DNA of 54,824 nucleotides from a virus, in IMG/VR virus record IMGVR_UViG_3300025671_000082, positions 1 through 54,824 of that record, one strand, 5' to 3'. Below the pieces are notes generated by a model, which saw only the letters and a list, made by a program, of their open reading frames with translations, was not told where the DNA came from and ran no database searches. Positions within the stretch are counted from its first letter, which is position 1; each line of letters starts with the position of its first letter. The translations under genes were made by a program, and so were the position numbers. Of this stretch, positions 47,228 to 54,824 are shown one piece after another.

Positions 47228-50200
47228 TTACTTAAACCTTATAAATAGGATTAGATCATTTTTTACAGTAGTACCTGATCCAGTTTTATTCGAGTAAAAG
47301 GTTCTACTCACCCCGTTGTTAACCGTAGTGTTCGCAACAAGCGTACCTTTTATCCCTGCACTACTGGAGTCAGGAGACAAGTCGGGCCGAGTAACATCTA
47401 CTGAATCAAGACTAGTAGTATTCTTTAAAAGTTCAATACCAACCGTCGCAGAACCCGGACCTGTAGTAGAAATATTGTATGAACAGAAAACAAGAATTTC
47501 AGCTTGCACCCCACTGTTGTTAGTAAAAGCAATAGATTTGTCAGCAGTACCTCCAACAGAGCTTTCAACAACAGAAACCGCAAACCCTGCAATCTGAGCA
47601 GTATCTACCGCTAAGTTACCGATTTTAGCATTAGTGATTGCAGCGTCAGCAATATTAGCTGTATCAACTTCAATCGTACCAAGGTCAGCAGAAATTGCAG
47701 AAAGATCAGTTACGCTAATTTTGTCTGCTGTAACTGCATTCGCTTGAATTTTGTCTGATCTAACGGCATCTGTATCAATCTTACCTGCAGTAATTGCGCC
47801 TGCTAAAATTTTGTTTGACACAATAGCATTTGAAGCAATAGAGTTTGTAGTAACCGCTCCAGCGTCGATCTTATCTGTTGTAATAGCATTTGCGGCAATT
47901 TTGTCAGCTTCAACTGCTCCGGCAGCCAGCTTACCTGCTGTAATTGCACCGGTGTCAATCTCAGTAGCAGTGACCGCCCCTGCTGCAATCTTGGCTGTTG
48001 TAATAGCCCCCGCAGTAATCTCAGCAGCAGTAACCGCTCCAGCGTCGATCTTATCTGTTGTAATAGCGTCTGCTGCAATTTTATTTGTTGTAATAGCGCC
48101 CGCTGCTAGCTTACCTGTTGTAATAGCCCCCGCTGCTAACTTTGCAGTTGTAATAGCACCCGATGCAATAGAACCCGCCTCAATAGCATTTGCAGCCACC
48201 TTATCTGCTGTAACAGCATCAGCATCAAGTTTGGCAGTTGTAACCGCTCCTGCTGCAATAGAACCTGCTTCAATAGCGTTAGCTGCTACTTTATCGGCTG
48301 TAACTGCGTCTGTATCGATTTTAGCTGCTGTAACTGCACCTGCTGCGATAGAACCTGCCTCAATTGCATTAGCTGCTACTTTATCCGCCGTAACAGCATC
48401 AGCATCAAGTTTGGCAGTTGTAACTGCGCCTGCTGCAATTTTTCCTGCTGTAATTGCATTTGCATTTACTTTATTAGCAGTAACAGCATTTGTTGCTATA
48501 GTACTTGCAGTAACCGCTCCTGCGGATATTTTAGCAGTTGTAATTGCGGAATCACTAATTTTAGTTTCTGTGATTGCATCTAGCCCTATAAGGTCTTCAG
48601 TTATTGCTTCATTTGCAATCTTAGCAGTTGTAACTGCACCTGCCCCTATTTTCCCAGAGTCTACCGCTCCCGTTGCAATTTTAGCGTTAGTAACCGCATT
48701 TGCCGCAATCTGACCTGCGTCTACTGCTCCAGTGGCGATCTTAGCATTAGTAACCGCATCCGCCGCAATCTGATCAGCATCCACTGCATCAACTGCAATT
48801 TTAGCATTGGTGACCGCCGATGCTCCGATCTCAGTAGCAGTAACCGCGCCCGCTGCAATCTTAGCAGACGTAACAGCGTCAACCCCAAGCTCTGTGCTTG
48901 TAATTGCTTCTACAGCAATCTTAGCAGTTGTAACTGCATTATTACCGATCTTAGCTGCTGTAACCGCTGATGCTGCAATAGCATCTGAGTCAATACTACC
49001 ATCTTCAATTCCAGTATAAAGCTCGTTTGTCCAAGCGGTTCCTGTCCAACGATACAACATATTGTCAGCAAGATTGAATACAATCTGATTGTCAAAGTCC
49101 CCGCTTGCGGGGAGCGAGTTAACAGAGTCCAATCCAGCTGTGTCTAATATGTCTTGAACGTTTTCATCGAAAGACCCTGAAGCAATCAAGGTAGTAGTAC
49201 CATTAACAGGTCCAACCCAACTTGAGGTGTTTCCAGAAAAGTCAACAGCCCTTGCCCAGAAATACAAAGTTTGCTCATTAGCAAGGTTAGGTCTAATAAA
49301 CTGACCTCGCTCACCGAACCCTGCTTGTGTAGAGTTAGCAAATACGTTTGTAGAACCTTCGTTGACTTCAATATAGGCTAAGTCTTTGTCTGCTGGGGCA
49401 GTGTAGGTTAGTTTTAGAAGCTGGTAGGCTTCTTCTACTGCCAACCCGGTGGGGGCATTTGGAGCAGTATCTTTACCAACGTTAGAATCAGTTGTTGAAA
49501 CAAAGTCACTAAGAATACCTGTAGCAGTACGAGAGCGAACTCGTATATCATAGGTGACGTTTGGAACAATGTTTACAATCTCAAAGTTTTCATTTTGAGT
49601 GACTGCGGAGAAGTAAGTTGAATCTGTTGACTGCTTCCACTGAACTTCATAGTCACGTACCTTAGAGTCGTCTGCGTTATCCCAATCAACTTGGAAAGAG
49701 TTAAATACACTCCCATCACCGCTGACAAAAGTACCAGAGGTTACTGACAAGTTTTCTGGAGGATCTAAGTCAAACTCAAAAGCAGGAGGGCTTACATAAG
49801 CAATGTCATCGTTAACCGACCAAGCTAGGGTATTAACATCGAAATAAATACCAGTAACTTCCACAGTAAAGTTTGACATAACTTTAATGCTAGTTACACG
49901 GAATATCTCGTTTGTCAAGTTTTGTTGAGGTAAAGTAACCTTAAAGAAGTCACCCGGCTCTAAAGACAAACCCTTTTTATTTACCGTAAGAGAAATATTA
50001 AAGGTAGAGCGAGATTCTCGAACAAGCTGCTCTGCACGAGCTTGGGCATGATAAGGGTCAGTGATACCATCTAAAGATACGTTAGCGACAAAAGGTCTAT
50101 TGTTGTCTTCTGTTAGATAAGCGGAATGCGCTGCGCTGTCTGTCACAGGCCAAGTTACCGAGTCTTCGGCAAAGTCTTCATGCTCATTAGCAAACCGTAT

Positions 50201-51382
50201 TGTTGCCTGATTCAAGCGTTCTTCAGCAGAAGGCCAAGACAAAGTCACTTCTTCTCGGATAATGCTATCTTCATCAAACTCGTGGTCAGAATGAACAAGA
50301 GCGTTTAGCGCGGCTTGGTCAGCAGGATACTCCAAGAGAAGCTTATAATGACCTTCACTGGTCCAAGTTAACTCTGCTAAACCCATTGTGTTGAGTATTA
50401 GCTGTATGTTGTCACGAATTTTTGCAGAAGTATCTAGGACAATATTACACTCATACAAAGGAATATTCCGAGTAGGTGCGGTAGTGTCCGAATAGCTACC
50501 TACCTCGTTTTCTTCGTCAGTCCAAATCCACTCTTTATATGTGCTTTCACCAATCTTATACAAGAAAGCATCATCACCGATAGTAGGTAAGTTACCAACG
50601 GTTGCGTACTCTTTAACAGGTTTTACACCATGAACTCTGCCGCCAACTAGCCGACCAGAAGAAACTACAGTATCGCAAATGTTTGCTGCGTGTTTAAAAC
50701 TAGCCAGATCAACTTCACCGGTAGTAATACCAAGCCCATAGTCTGCATCTAAAAGATAGTCCAATAAGCAGTAAGCAGGGTTATTACTATAAGTGTAAGA
50801 TGTAGACAAAACATTAGACGCGCTAATCGTTCTAACTTTACGACCTTTTACAAAAGAGGTTACAGCAGGAATGCCTGAGTATTGAGGCTTATCCCGTTTA
50901 AGTCTGAAGACAGAAGTTAAGTTTGTACAGTTAGAGAAAGTTGCAGTTGTAGGAATTCCGTTAGCAGTGCCTAAAGCATTTGCAGAATCTGGAGCACCTA
51001 CTAGAAAGTTGTGATTAAAATCTTTGTCTTGATAGTCTTTATTATTCACATTAACATAAAGAACTTCTTCAATCTCTTTTTGAGCCAAAACAGATTGAAC
51101 TAACAAAAACTCATTCTTTGTTCCTGTAGCACCAGCAGTTAAGTTCTTTGTAAAGGTACCTGTGCTATGAACGTAGTCTCTCATTGTCTTGTGTTTAACT
51201 TCAATACCACCTAAGGCAGCACGACCGTAAACTACTGGAACACTCTCTGCCTGCCCACGGATTGGGAAAACGGAGCCTCTACGCTTGTCTGCTTCAGCCT
51301 CTTGAGCACGTTTCATCTTGTTGTAAGACATGCTCTGGTAGACCGTAGAGATAAGCGTGAAAATAATTGTTTCAATACCCAT
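47228..51382 (-). CDS. Tail tip / receptor-binding protein with repeat tail, 1384 aa
   Basis: J-like central tail protein. The N-terminal ~550 residues hold hub domains (GQAESVPVVYGRAALGGIEV, later YECNIVLDTSAKIRDNIQLI). A fibronectin type III domain follows (PPENLSVTSGTFV and VNIVPNVTYDIRVRSRTATG). Residues ~800-1270 are ~40 repeats of the form AVTTAKIAxDA, then a beta-rich C-terminal domain that probably binds the receptor. ATG 51382 overlaps the upstream stop (TAATG) with GGGGGAAACTG before it. Confidence 0.85.
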   Translation of the reverse strand: MGIETIIFTLISTVYQSMSYNKMKRAQEAEADKRRGSVFPIRGQAESVPVVYGRAALGGIEVKHKTMRDYVHSTGTFTKNLTAGATGTKNEFLLVQSVLAQKEIEEVLYVNVNNKDYQDKDFNHNFLVGAPDSANALGTANGIPTTATFSNCTNLTSVFRLKRDKPQYSGIPAVTSFVKGRKVRTISASNVLSTSYTYSNNPAYCLLDYLLDADYGLGITTGEVDLASFKHAANICDTVVSSGRLVGGRVHGVKPVKEYATVGNLPTIGDDAFLYKIGESTYKEWIWTDEENEVGSYSDTTAPTRNIPLYECNIVLDTSAKIRDNIQLILNTMGLAELTWTSEGHYKLLLEYPADQAALNALVHSDHEFDEDSIIREEVTLSWPSAEERLNQATIRFANEHEDFAEDSVTWPVTDSAAHSAYLTEDNNRPFVANVSLDGITDPYHAQARAEQLVRESRSTFNISLTVNKKGLSLEPGDFFKVTLPQQNLTNEIFRVTSIKVMSNFTVEVTGIYFDVNTLAWSVNDDIAYVSPPAFEFDLDPPENLSVTSGTFVSGDGSVFNSFQVDWDNADDSKVRDYEVQWKQSTDSTYFSAVTQNENFEIVNIVPNVTYDIRVRSRTATGILSDFVSTTDSNVGKDTAPNAPTGLAVEEAYQLLKLTYTAPADKDLAYIEVNEGSTNVFANSTQAGFGERGQFIRPNLANEQTLYFWARAVDFSGNTSSWVGPVNGTTTLIASGSFDENVQDILDTAGLDSVNSLPASGDFDNQIVFNLADNMLYRWTGTAWTNELYTGIEDGSIDSDAIAASAVTAAKIGNNAVTTAKIAVEAITSTELGVDAVTSAKIAAGAVTATEIGASAVTNAKIAVDAVDADQIAADAVTNAKIATGAVDAGQIAANAVTNAKIATGAVDSGKIGAGAVTTAKIANEAITEDLIGLDAITETKISDSAITTAKISAGAVTASTIATNAVTANKVNANAITAGKIAAGAVTTAKLDADAVTADKVAANAIEAGSIAAGAVTAAKIDTDAVTADKVAANAIEAGSIAAGAVTTAKLDADAVTADKVAANAIEAGSIASGAITTAKLAAGAITTGKLAAGAITTNKIAADAITTDKIDAGAVTAAEITAGAITTAKIAAGAVTATEIDTGAITAGKLAAGAVEADKIAANAITTDKIDAGAVTTNSIASNAIVSNKILAGAITAGKIDTDAVRSDKIQANAVTADKISVTDLSAISADLGTIEVDTANIADAAITNAKIGNLAVDTAQIAGFAVSVVESSVGGTADKSIAFTNNSGVQAEILVFCSYNISTTGPGSATVGIELLKNTTSLDSVDVTRPDLSPDSSSAGIKGTLVANTTVNNGVSRTFYSNKTGSGTTVKNDLILFIRFK
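47590..48990 (-). repeat. AVTTAKI-type repeat region in tip gene
   Basis: About 1.4 kb of repeats with a 10-11 codon period, such as AGAVTTAKIAADAI and ANAIEAGSIAAGAV. Larger blocks are themselves repeated (for example 48170-48250 and 48350-48430 are nearly the same), showing recent internal duplication. Protein side: probable trimeric shaft. Confidence 0.9.
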
Positions 51383-51942
51383 TACAGTTTCCCCCACCTA
51401 AGTTCAATTTCATTGTTGTCAAAGACTTCATCAAAGGATGTATCGGTCGAACTCACGTTATCCATACCTGCTTTTGAAGTCATAAATGAATTAACTGCAT
51501 CCAAATCAGATAGCGGGGAAGTACCCTCTATTACAACCCTCTTTTCACCAAAGTCATTGTTTATTGTCGGACGATCTACAGTTCCACGATAAATATAAAC
51601 CAAATCAGAGGTTGTAGTATTAGGTGTGCCATCTGCTTGAATGAATCCAGCACGAACCTCTACAGCTTTGCCGACAACATTAGAGCGAATTTCCGCTAAG
51701 AAGTTATTAGACAAATCCGAAATGACAATACGATACGCTTCTCGGTCTAGCACACTAGAAAAATCAGGGGAGTCTACTTCAAATAGACCTCCATCAGAAA
51801 TATAAGTATTACTAGCTACTGTTAAGTCTGTGCTGTAGGATGTAAACCTGTACGTGTTATTAAAATACAAATCAACAAGGAAAAAGAATTCCAAGTTATC
51901 TGAATTCAAAATTGTTTGAACATTACTACTAAAACTTCTCAT
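51382..51942 (-). CDS. DUF2163-like tail tip protein, 186 aa
   Basis: N-terminal half (LEFFFLVDLYFNNTYRFTSY) and NTYISDGGLFEVDSPDFSSV fit the DUF2163/gp13-GTA hub family, and YIYRGTVDRPTINNDFGEKR is typical of the second half. Overlaps the next gene by one base. Confidence 0.65.
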   Translation of the reverse strand: MRSFSSNVQTILNSDNLEFFFLVDLYFNNTYRFTSYSTDLTVASNTYISDGGLFEVDSPDFSSVLDREAYRIVISDLSNNFLAEIRSNVVGKAVEVRAGFIQADGTPNTTTSDLVYIYRGTVDRPTINNDFGEKRVVIEGTSPLSDLDAVNSFMTSKAGMDNVSSTDTSFDEVFDNNEIELRWGKL

Positions 51943-52547
51943 CAGATCGCCTCAATTAGTACAATAAGACCTTCGTTAGAAAGAATACCATCTGTGTATT
52001 GAATACCCCTAACACCATTCAGATCACGGTAGTAAGTCATAACACAGTCGTCTCCCGTTTCTAAATTAGTTCCTGCGGGAACGTCTTGTCGCAAAGAAGG
52101 GAAGATAGCTAAGTTAGCCACTGTACCGGCTGCAAGAGAAAACTCTTGAGTTGTGATATAAACCTTATCGTGGTTAGAAAATTTAATAAAGGCTCCTTTA
52201 GGTATAATACCTGAAGAAGTGCTCCTGTCAATAGGTATAGCAGAAGTCCCTTTGGTTGTTGTTGAATCAACATGGGGTGTTCCTGAAGCAGTAGTGTTTT
52301 CTGCTACATTTCGTAGTTGTGGCATAATCATTGTTGCCGTAGAAGTAATACCGCTAGTAAGGTTAGCGATAATAGCGTCTGTGCTATCTGTTGTACGGAG
52401 CGTATTAAACGATAGCTCCCATCGTTGTGCGTTTTGAGTTGCACGTTGTTTCTTCAACGACACTGTATCCGAGTCGTAAATAGGTTCATTGGATATAAAA
52501 TTCACTGGTGCAAGAATTTGAGCACCTTCAAAGTAATAAACTGCCAT
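51942..52547 (-). CDS. Distal tail-like protein, 201 aa
   Basis: Pattern QRWELSFNTLRTTDSTDAII and GIQYTDGILSNEGLIVLIEA is typical of small tail-tip proteins in siphoviruses encoded before the DUF2163 gene. Likely a distal tail/DUF2460-position protein. AGGAGTTAACT precedes ATG 52547. Confidence 0.55.
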   Translation of the reverse strand: MAVYYFEGAQILAPVNFISNEPIYDSDTVSLKKQRATQNAQRWELSFNTLRTTDSTDAIIANLTSGITSTATMIMPQLRNVAENTTASGTPHVDSTTTKGTSAIPIDRSTSSGIIPKGAFIKFSNHDKVYITTQEFSLAAGTVANLAIFPSLRQDVPAGTNLETGDDCVMTYYRDLNGVRGIQYTDGILSNEGLIVLIEAI

Positions 52548-52549
52548 AG

Positions 52550-52993
52550 TTAACTCCTAATTGGCCGAGCTAAAAGATCACATGTTTCTTTCACTTTTAG
52601 CCTGCGTTTTTGTTTGATTCCAGAGTTATCTTCTGCTGGAGAATACCAGTGAGTGAACTCTGCGACCATTGCTGTTCCTTGTTCAAAAGCAATATCACCA
52701 AGCGTAGGTCTCTCGCCTGTGATTACCTTATACCCACATGTTTGGGCCAATTTGGGGAGAGTCATTTTATTCTTATACAGTTTAACTAAAAACTGTTTTG
52801 AAGTCTTCCACTCAAAGTCTATAAACTTGTAAGCTTCAGAGTATTTAGCTCTTAGATGTGAGTCATAAACCATAAGAAAAGCTATGCAGTCGTTGAAACC
52901 TCTTTTATAGTCCCCTGCAAACTTTGCGCGTTCATTTATCTCTTCTTTAGCCTTTATAAAAGCGTATGTTCGCTCATCTTCTGTAAATTCCAT
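52550..52993 (-). CDS. NlpC/P60-like tail peptidase-related protein, 147 aa
   Basis: RGFNDCIAFLMVYDSHLRAK has the Asp-Cys of tail-associated NlpC/P60 or DUF6950 proteins, with ERPTLGDIAFEQGTAMV and AEFTHWYSP supplying a possible His (HWY). In GTA/lambda-like clusters a cysteine peptidase sits at this spot and helps tail-tip entry. Catalytic capacity is not certain. Confidence 0.6.
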   Translation of the reverse strand: MEFTEDERTYAFIKAKEEINERAKFAGDYKRGFNDCIAFLMVYDSHLRAKYSEAYKFIDFEWKTSKQFLVKLYKNKMTLPKLAQTCGYKVITGERPTLGDIAFEQGTAMVAEFTHWYSPAEDNSGIKQKRRLKVKETCDLLARPIRS

Positions 52994-53016
52994 AATACTG
53001 TCTCTCTGTGATAGGT

Positions 53017-53077
53017 AGGAGCAACGCTAAGCTTGTCAGATGGGGGTTACCATCCAATCACACCTAACGCTGCTCCT
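53017..53077 (-). ncRNA. Long stem-loop between PhoH and tail genes
   Basis: Arms AGGAGCAGCGTTAGG and CTTAGCGTTGCTCCT pair for 15 bp with three G-U pairs. The 31-base loop folds again (GATGG/CCATC). No T-run follows on the minus strand, so it is not a normal terminator. It lies 10 bases after the PhoH stop and could be a processing site or 3' stability element. Confidence 0.6.
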
Positions 53078-53086
53078 GTGATATAC

Positions 53087-53776
53087 TCAGAGCCTCTCTT
53101 GTAGGAACATCTTTACGAGGTCCGCTACAATGTCGCTCCTTACAATATCATCAACTCCAAACTCTACAACCGGCATCTCAATACCGTTCTTACGAACCAA
53201 GTAGCAGAAGTCAGTAAGGTCTTTACCATTCTTGACATCTGACTGAGCAGGGTCTCCCATTAGGATGAGTTTTGTATTCTCACCAATACGGGTAGTAATT
53301 GCTTTTAGTTCATCTAATGAAAGGTTTTGCGCTTCATCAACTAGAACCAGCGCATCTTCGTAAGACCGGCCACGGATTGTTTCAATCGGTTGTATTTCAA
53401 TTTGCTCCTTATTAAGCATATACTCAAACTTACCTTTCCCGAAAGCCTTGCTTAGTACTTCAAGCATAGGCATTAGCCAAGGTGTCATTTTCTCTTTAAT
53501 GTCGCCGGGGAAATGACCAAGGGATTTCCCTGTTGGAACATTAGCTCTTGTCAAAACGATTTTCTTATATCCTCCTTTAAGAAATAGCTGTGCGGCAGTA
53601 CCGGCAGAACAGTAAGTTTTACCAGTACCGGCACAACCAATCGTTATCGTAATAGGATAAGCTTTAATAGCACGTATCAAGTTATCTTGCTTTTCATTTT
53701 TAGGGATGATGTTAAAAGAATAAATTATATGAATGTGCTCATCACGCTTTTGATTACGATATTTTCTTTTTGACAT
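53087..53776 (-). CDS. phoH: PhoH-like ATPase, 229 aa
   Basis: P-loop NTPase with Walker A GCAGTGKT (47-54) and Walker B LVDEAQNLS, followed by TRIGENTKLILMGDPAQSDV, all typical of PhoH. Very common in marine phages. RNA helicase or RNA-metabolism roles have been proposed for the family. Confidence 0.93.
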   Translation of the reverse strand: MSKRKYRNQKRDEHIHIIYSFNIIPKNEKQDNLIRAIKAYPITITIGCAGTGKTYCSAGTAAQLFLKGGYKKIVLTRANVPTGKSLGHFPGDIKEKMTPWLMPMLEVLSKAFGKGKFEYMLNKEQIEIQPIETIRGRSYEDALVLVDEAQNLSLDELKAITTRIGENTKLILMGDPAQSDVKNGKDLTDFCYLVRKNGIEMPVVEFGVDDIVRSDIVADLVKMFLQERL

Positions 53777-53871
53777 AAAGATTCCTCTTTATTAGAGTTT
53801 AAAGGTTATTGTTTATAGTCTTAGAGGCTAAAGCCGAACATAAGTCACCGAACCAGCTATTGTTTCCGCCT

Positions 53872-54824
53872 TCATTCGGTATCTAAATCGTTTTCTTCAA
53901 CAGCAGGCTTTTCTGGTTCAGTAATGACGCGCCCCGTTGCATCAGTCCACGCGGTGTCAATCATATGTTGGTCATGACGCTCGCCAATGACCATCCATGA
54001 CACAGTGTCAGTGCAAGCTGCGTCCTGCGCTTCGATTGTCAGGAGGTTTCCCGACACGCTGCCGCGAACAGCAGTCCAGCCCTGCTCGTTGGTTGTGAAG
54101 CACTGCACACTGCCGTTCAAAGCAGTAAAAGTGCCTTCGGTCATGCGGCCTGCTGTATCCAGATTAACGGTCGCTGTGCCATCCACCAGCGCCACGCGGC
54201 CCCGGTAGATGTTGTCGGCCTGCGGCCCCTCAATAAAGCTGTGAACGAGGTGATGCGTGTCTGGTTTCAGCGGGTGGTCGATCTTGAACGAACCAGAGCC
54301 TTTGGATAGTGCGCCGGTAACATCCAAGTCGCCCGAACTATTAAGTGTTGCGATGGTGCTGTTTCCAGTCGTCTGGAAATATATGTCACCCTTGGACTGA
54401 AGGAACAGCCGGTCGAGGTTTTCGCTGTGGCGAATACTTGCAGCAGTAGTGTCTGTCTGCGAACCAAGGTAAAGCCGAACAACACCGGTGGCATCAGCGG
54501 CCAAAAGGCTCATGCCCACATTGTTGATGTCCTTAGAAACGACAAGCTCGTCGGCGTTACCATCCGCGTCTGCACCTCCGCCGATTTTTATCTTGTTACT
54601 GACCGCAGCGTTGCCCGTCACATCCAACGCCTCTGCTGGGCTAGACGTAGCAATGCCCAAGTTGCCGCTGCTGTCGATGCGCATACGCTCAACACCGCCA
54701 ATAACCCACGCCTGATCCTCGGAACTGTTGGATTGATGTAACCACGTAGGATTGGCAGTGGTTGCGTCGTCAGGATAAATTCGATAGTTTCCGCCGCCAC
54801 TAGATACTGCGTTGAAGTTGAAAT
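53872..54824 (-). CDS. Tail fibre/spike protein, 5' end missing
   Basis: The frame is open to the right edge, so the N-terminus lies outside. Visible part: GGGNYRIYPDDATTANPTWL, VERMRIDSSGNLGIATSSPA and DVTGALSKGSGSFKIDHPLK, typical of phage fibre C-terminal regions with IDSSGNLGI repeats. The C-terminal ~150 residues (HHLVHSFIEGPQADNIYRGR) resemble a fibre tip or chaperone region. It is clearly GC-richer than the rest of the window, a sign of recent exchange. Confidence 0.8.
   Translation of the reverse strand, partial: FNFNAVSSGGGNYRIYPDDATTANPTWLHQSNSSEDQAWVIGGVERMRIDSSGNLGIATSSPAEALDVTGNAAVSNKIKIGGGADADGNADELVVSKDINNVGMSLLAADATGVVRLYLGSQTDTTAASIRHSENLDRLFLQSKGDIYFQTTGNSTIATLNSSGDLDVTGALSKGSGSFKIDHPLKPDTHHLVHSFIEGPQADNIYRGRVALVDGTATVNLDTAGRMTEGTFTALNGSVQCFTTNEQGWTAVRGSVSGNLLTIEAQDAACTDTVSWMVIGERHDQHMIDTAWTDATGRVITEPEKPAVEENDLDTE

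Noticed and set aside
47751-48713. Plus-strand open frame of 320 codons
   Set aside because: It is the reverse shadow of the AVTTAKI repeats; repeats with a codon period keep several frames open.
53017-53077. tRNA gene
   Set aside because: The 7-bp acceptor-like stem is tempting, but there is no TTCRANY T-loop, D arm or anticodon arm in the right places.
1-54824. CRISPR array, integrase or lysogeny repressor, large terminase
   Set aside because: No spaced direct repeats of CRISPR type, no recombinase catalytic motif, and no ~450-550 residue terminase-type ATPase were found. The terminase gene probably lies outside the window.

Overview
This window is part of a tailed double-stranded DNA phage genome of the siphovirus type. 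Every convincing gene lies on the minus strand, so transcription runs from high to low coordinates. A 1337-residue tape measure protein, a G/GT tail-chaperone frameshift, a tail terminator and a J-like tail tip indicate a long flexible tail. The replication set is T7-like: single-subunit RNA polymerase, primase-helicase, family A DNA polymerase, FEN-type exonuclease, acidic-tailed SSB and a gp1.7-like DUF3310 protein. Nucleotide genes (class II B12-dependent ribonucleotide reductase, ThyX, dCMP deaminase, MazG-like protein, glutaredoxin, deoxyribosyltransferase-like protein, PhoH) are typical of marine phages. A three-helix GTA-type holin and the B12-dependent reductase make an alphaproteobacterial (roseobacter-like) host plausible, but this is inference. 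No integrase or repressor and no large terminase gene was found. The right end cuts through a tail-fibre gene, so the genome extends beyond the window.

Layout in transcription order: (1) 54.8-45.9 kb: tail fibre (partial), PhoH, tail-tip proteins, a receptor-binding tip protein with a long repeat tail, a fibre chaperone, holin and endolysin. (2) 45.9-44.0 kb: two phage-type promoters separated by a hairpin terminator, then portal and tRNA-Thr(UGU). (3) 44.0-29.4 kb: a MuF head protein fused to a second single-subunit RNA polymerase and interrupted by a group I intron with an HNH endonuclease; then scaffold, capsid, head-tail connectors, tail tube, chaperones and tape measure. (4) 29.3-20.6 kb: a dense early region of small mostly unknown genes with four copies of a second promoter type (TGGGG-N12/13-TATAAT). 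(5) 20.4-18.2 kb: the T7-like RNA polymerase. (6) 18.2-0.4 kb: SSB, nucleases, DNA polymerase, primase-helicase and nucleotide metabolism, with phage promoters before the SSB and the exonuclease. (7) 0.43-0 kb: a non-coding leader with a fifth phage promoter that fires off the left edge.

The most striking feature is at 38.4-44.0 kb. Joining two reading frames across a recognisable group I intron (39460-40401) gives one 1523-residue protein. It has an N-terminal MuF/SPP1-gp7 head domain and a complete C-terminal T7-like polymerase with the DFRGR motif and motifs A, B and C intact. The predicted splice site falls inside motif B, restores the exact Lys-to-Tyr spacing of T7 polymerase, and has a perfect P1 helix with the expected U-G pair. 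The fusion to a head protein suggests a polymerase packaged in the virion and ejected with the DNA, comparable in logic to the N4 virion polymerase. The two polymerases and two promoter families suggest a two-stage transcription programme: virion or host polymerase on the early promoters, and the classic phage polymerase on the AAATACTTGACCCTTATGA promoters.
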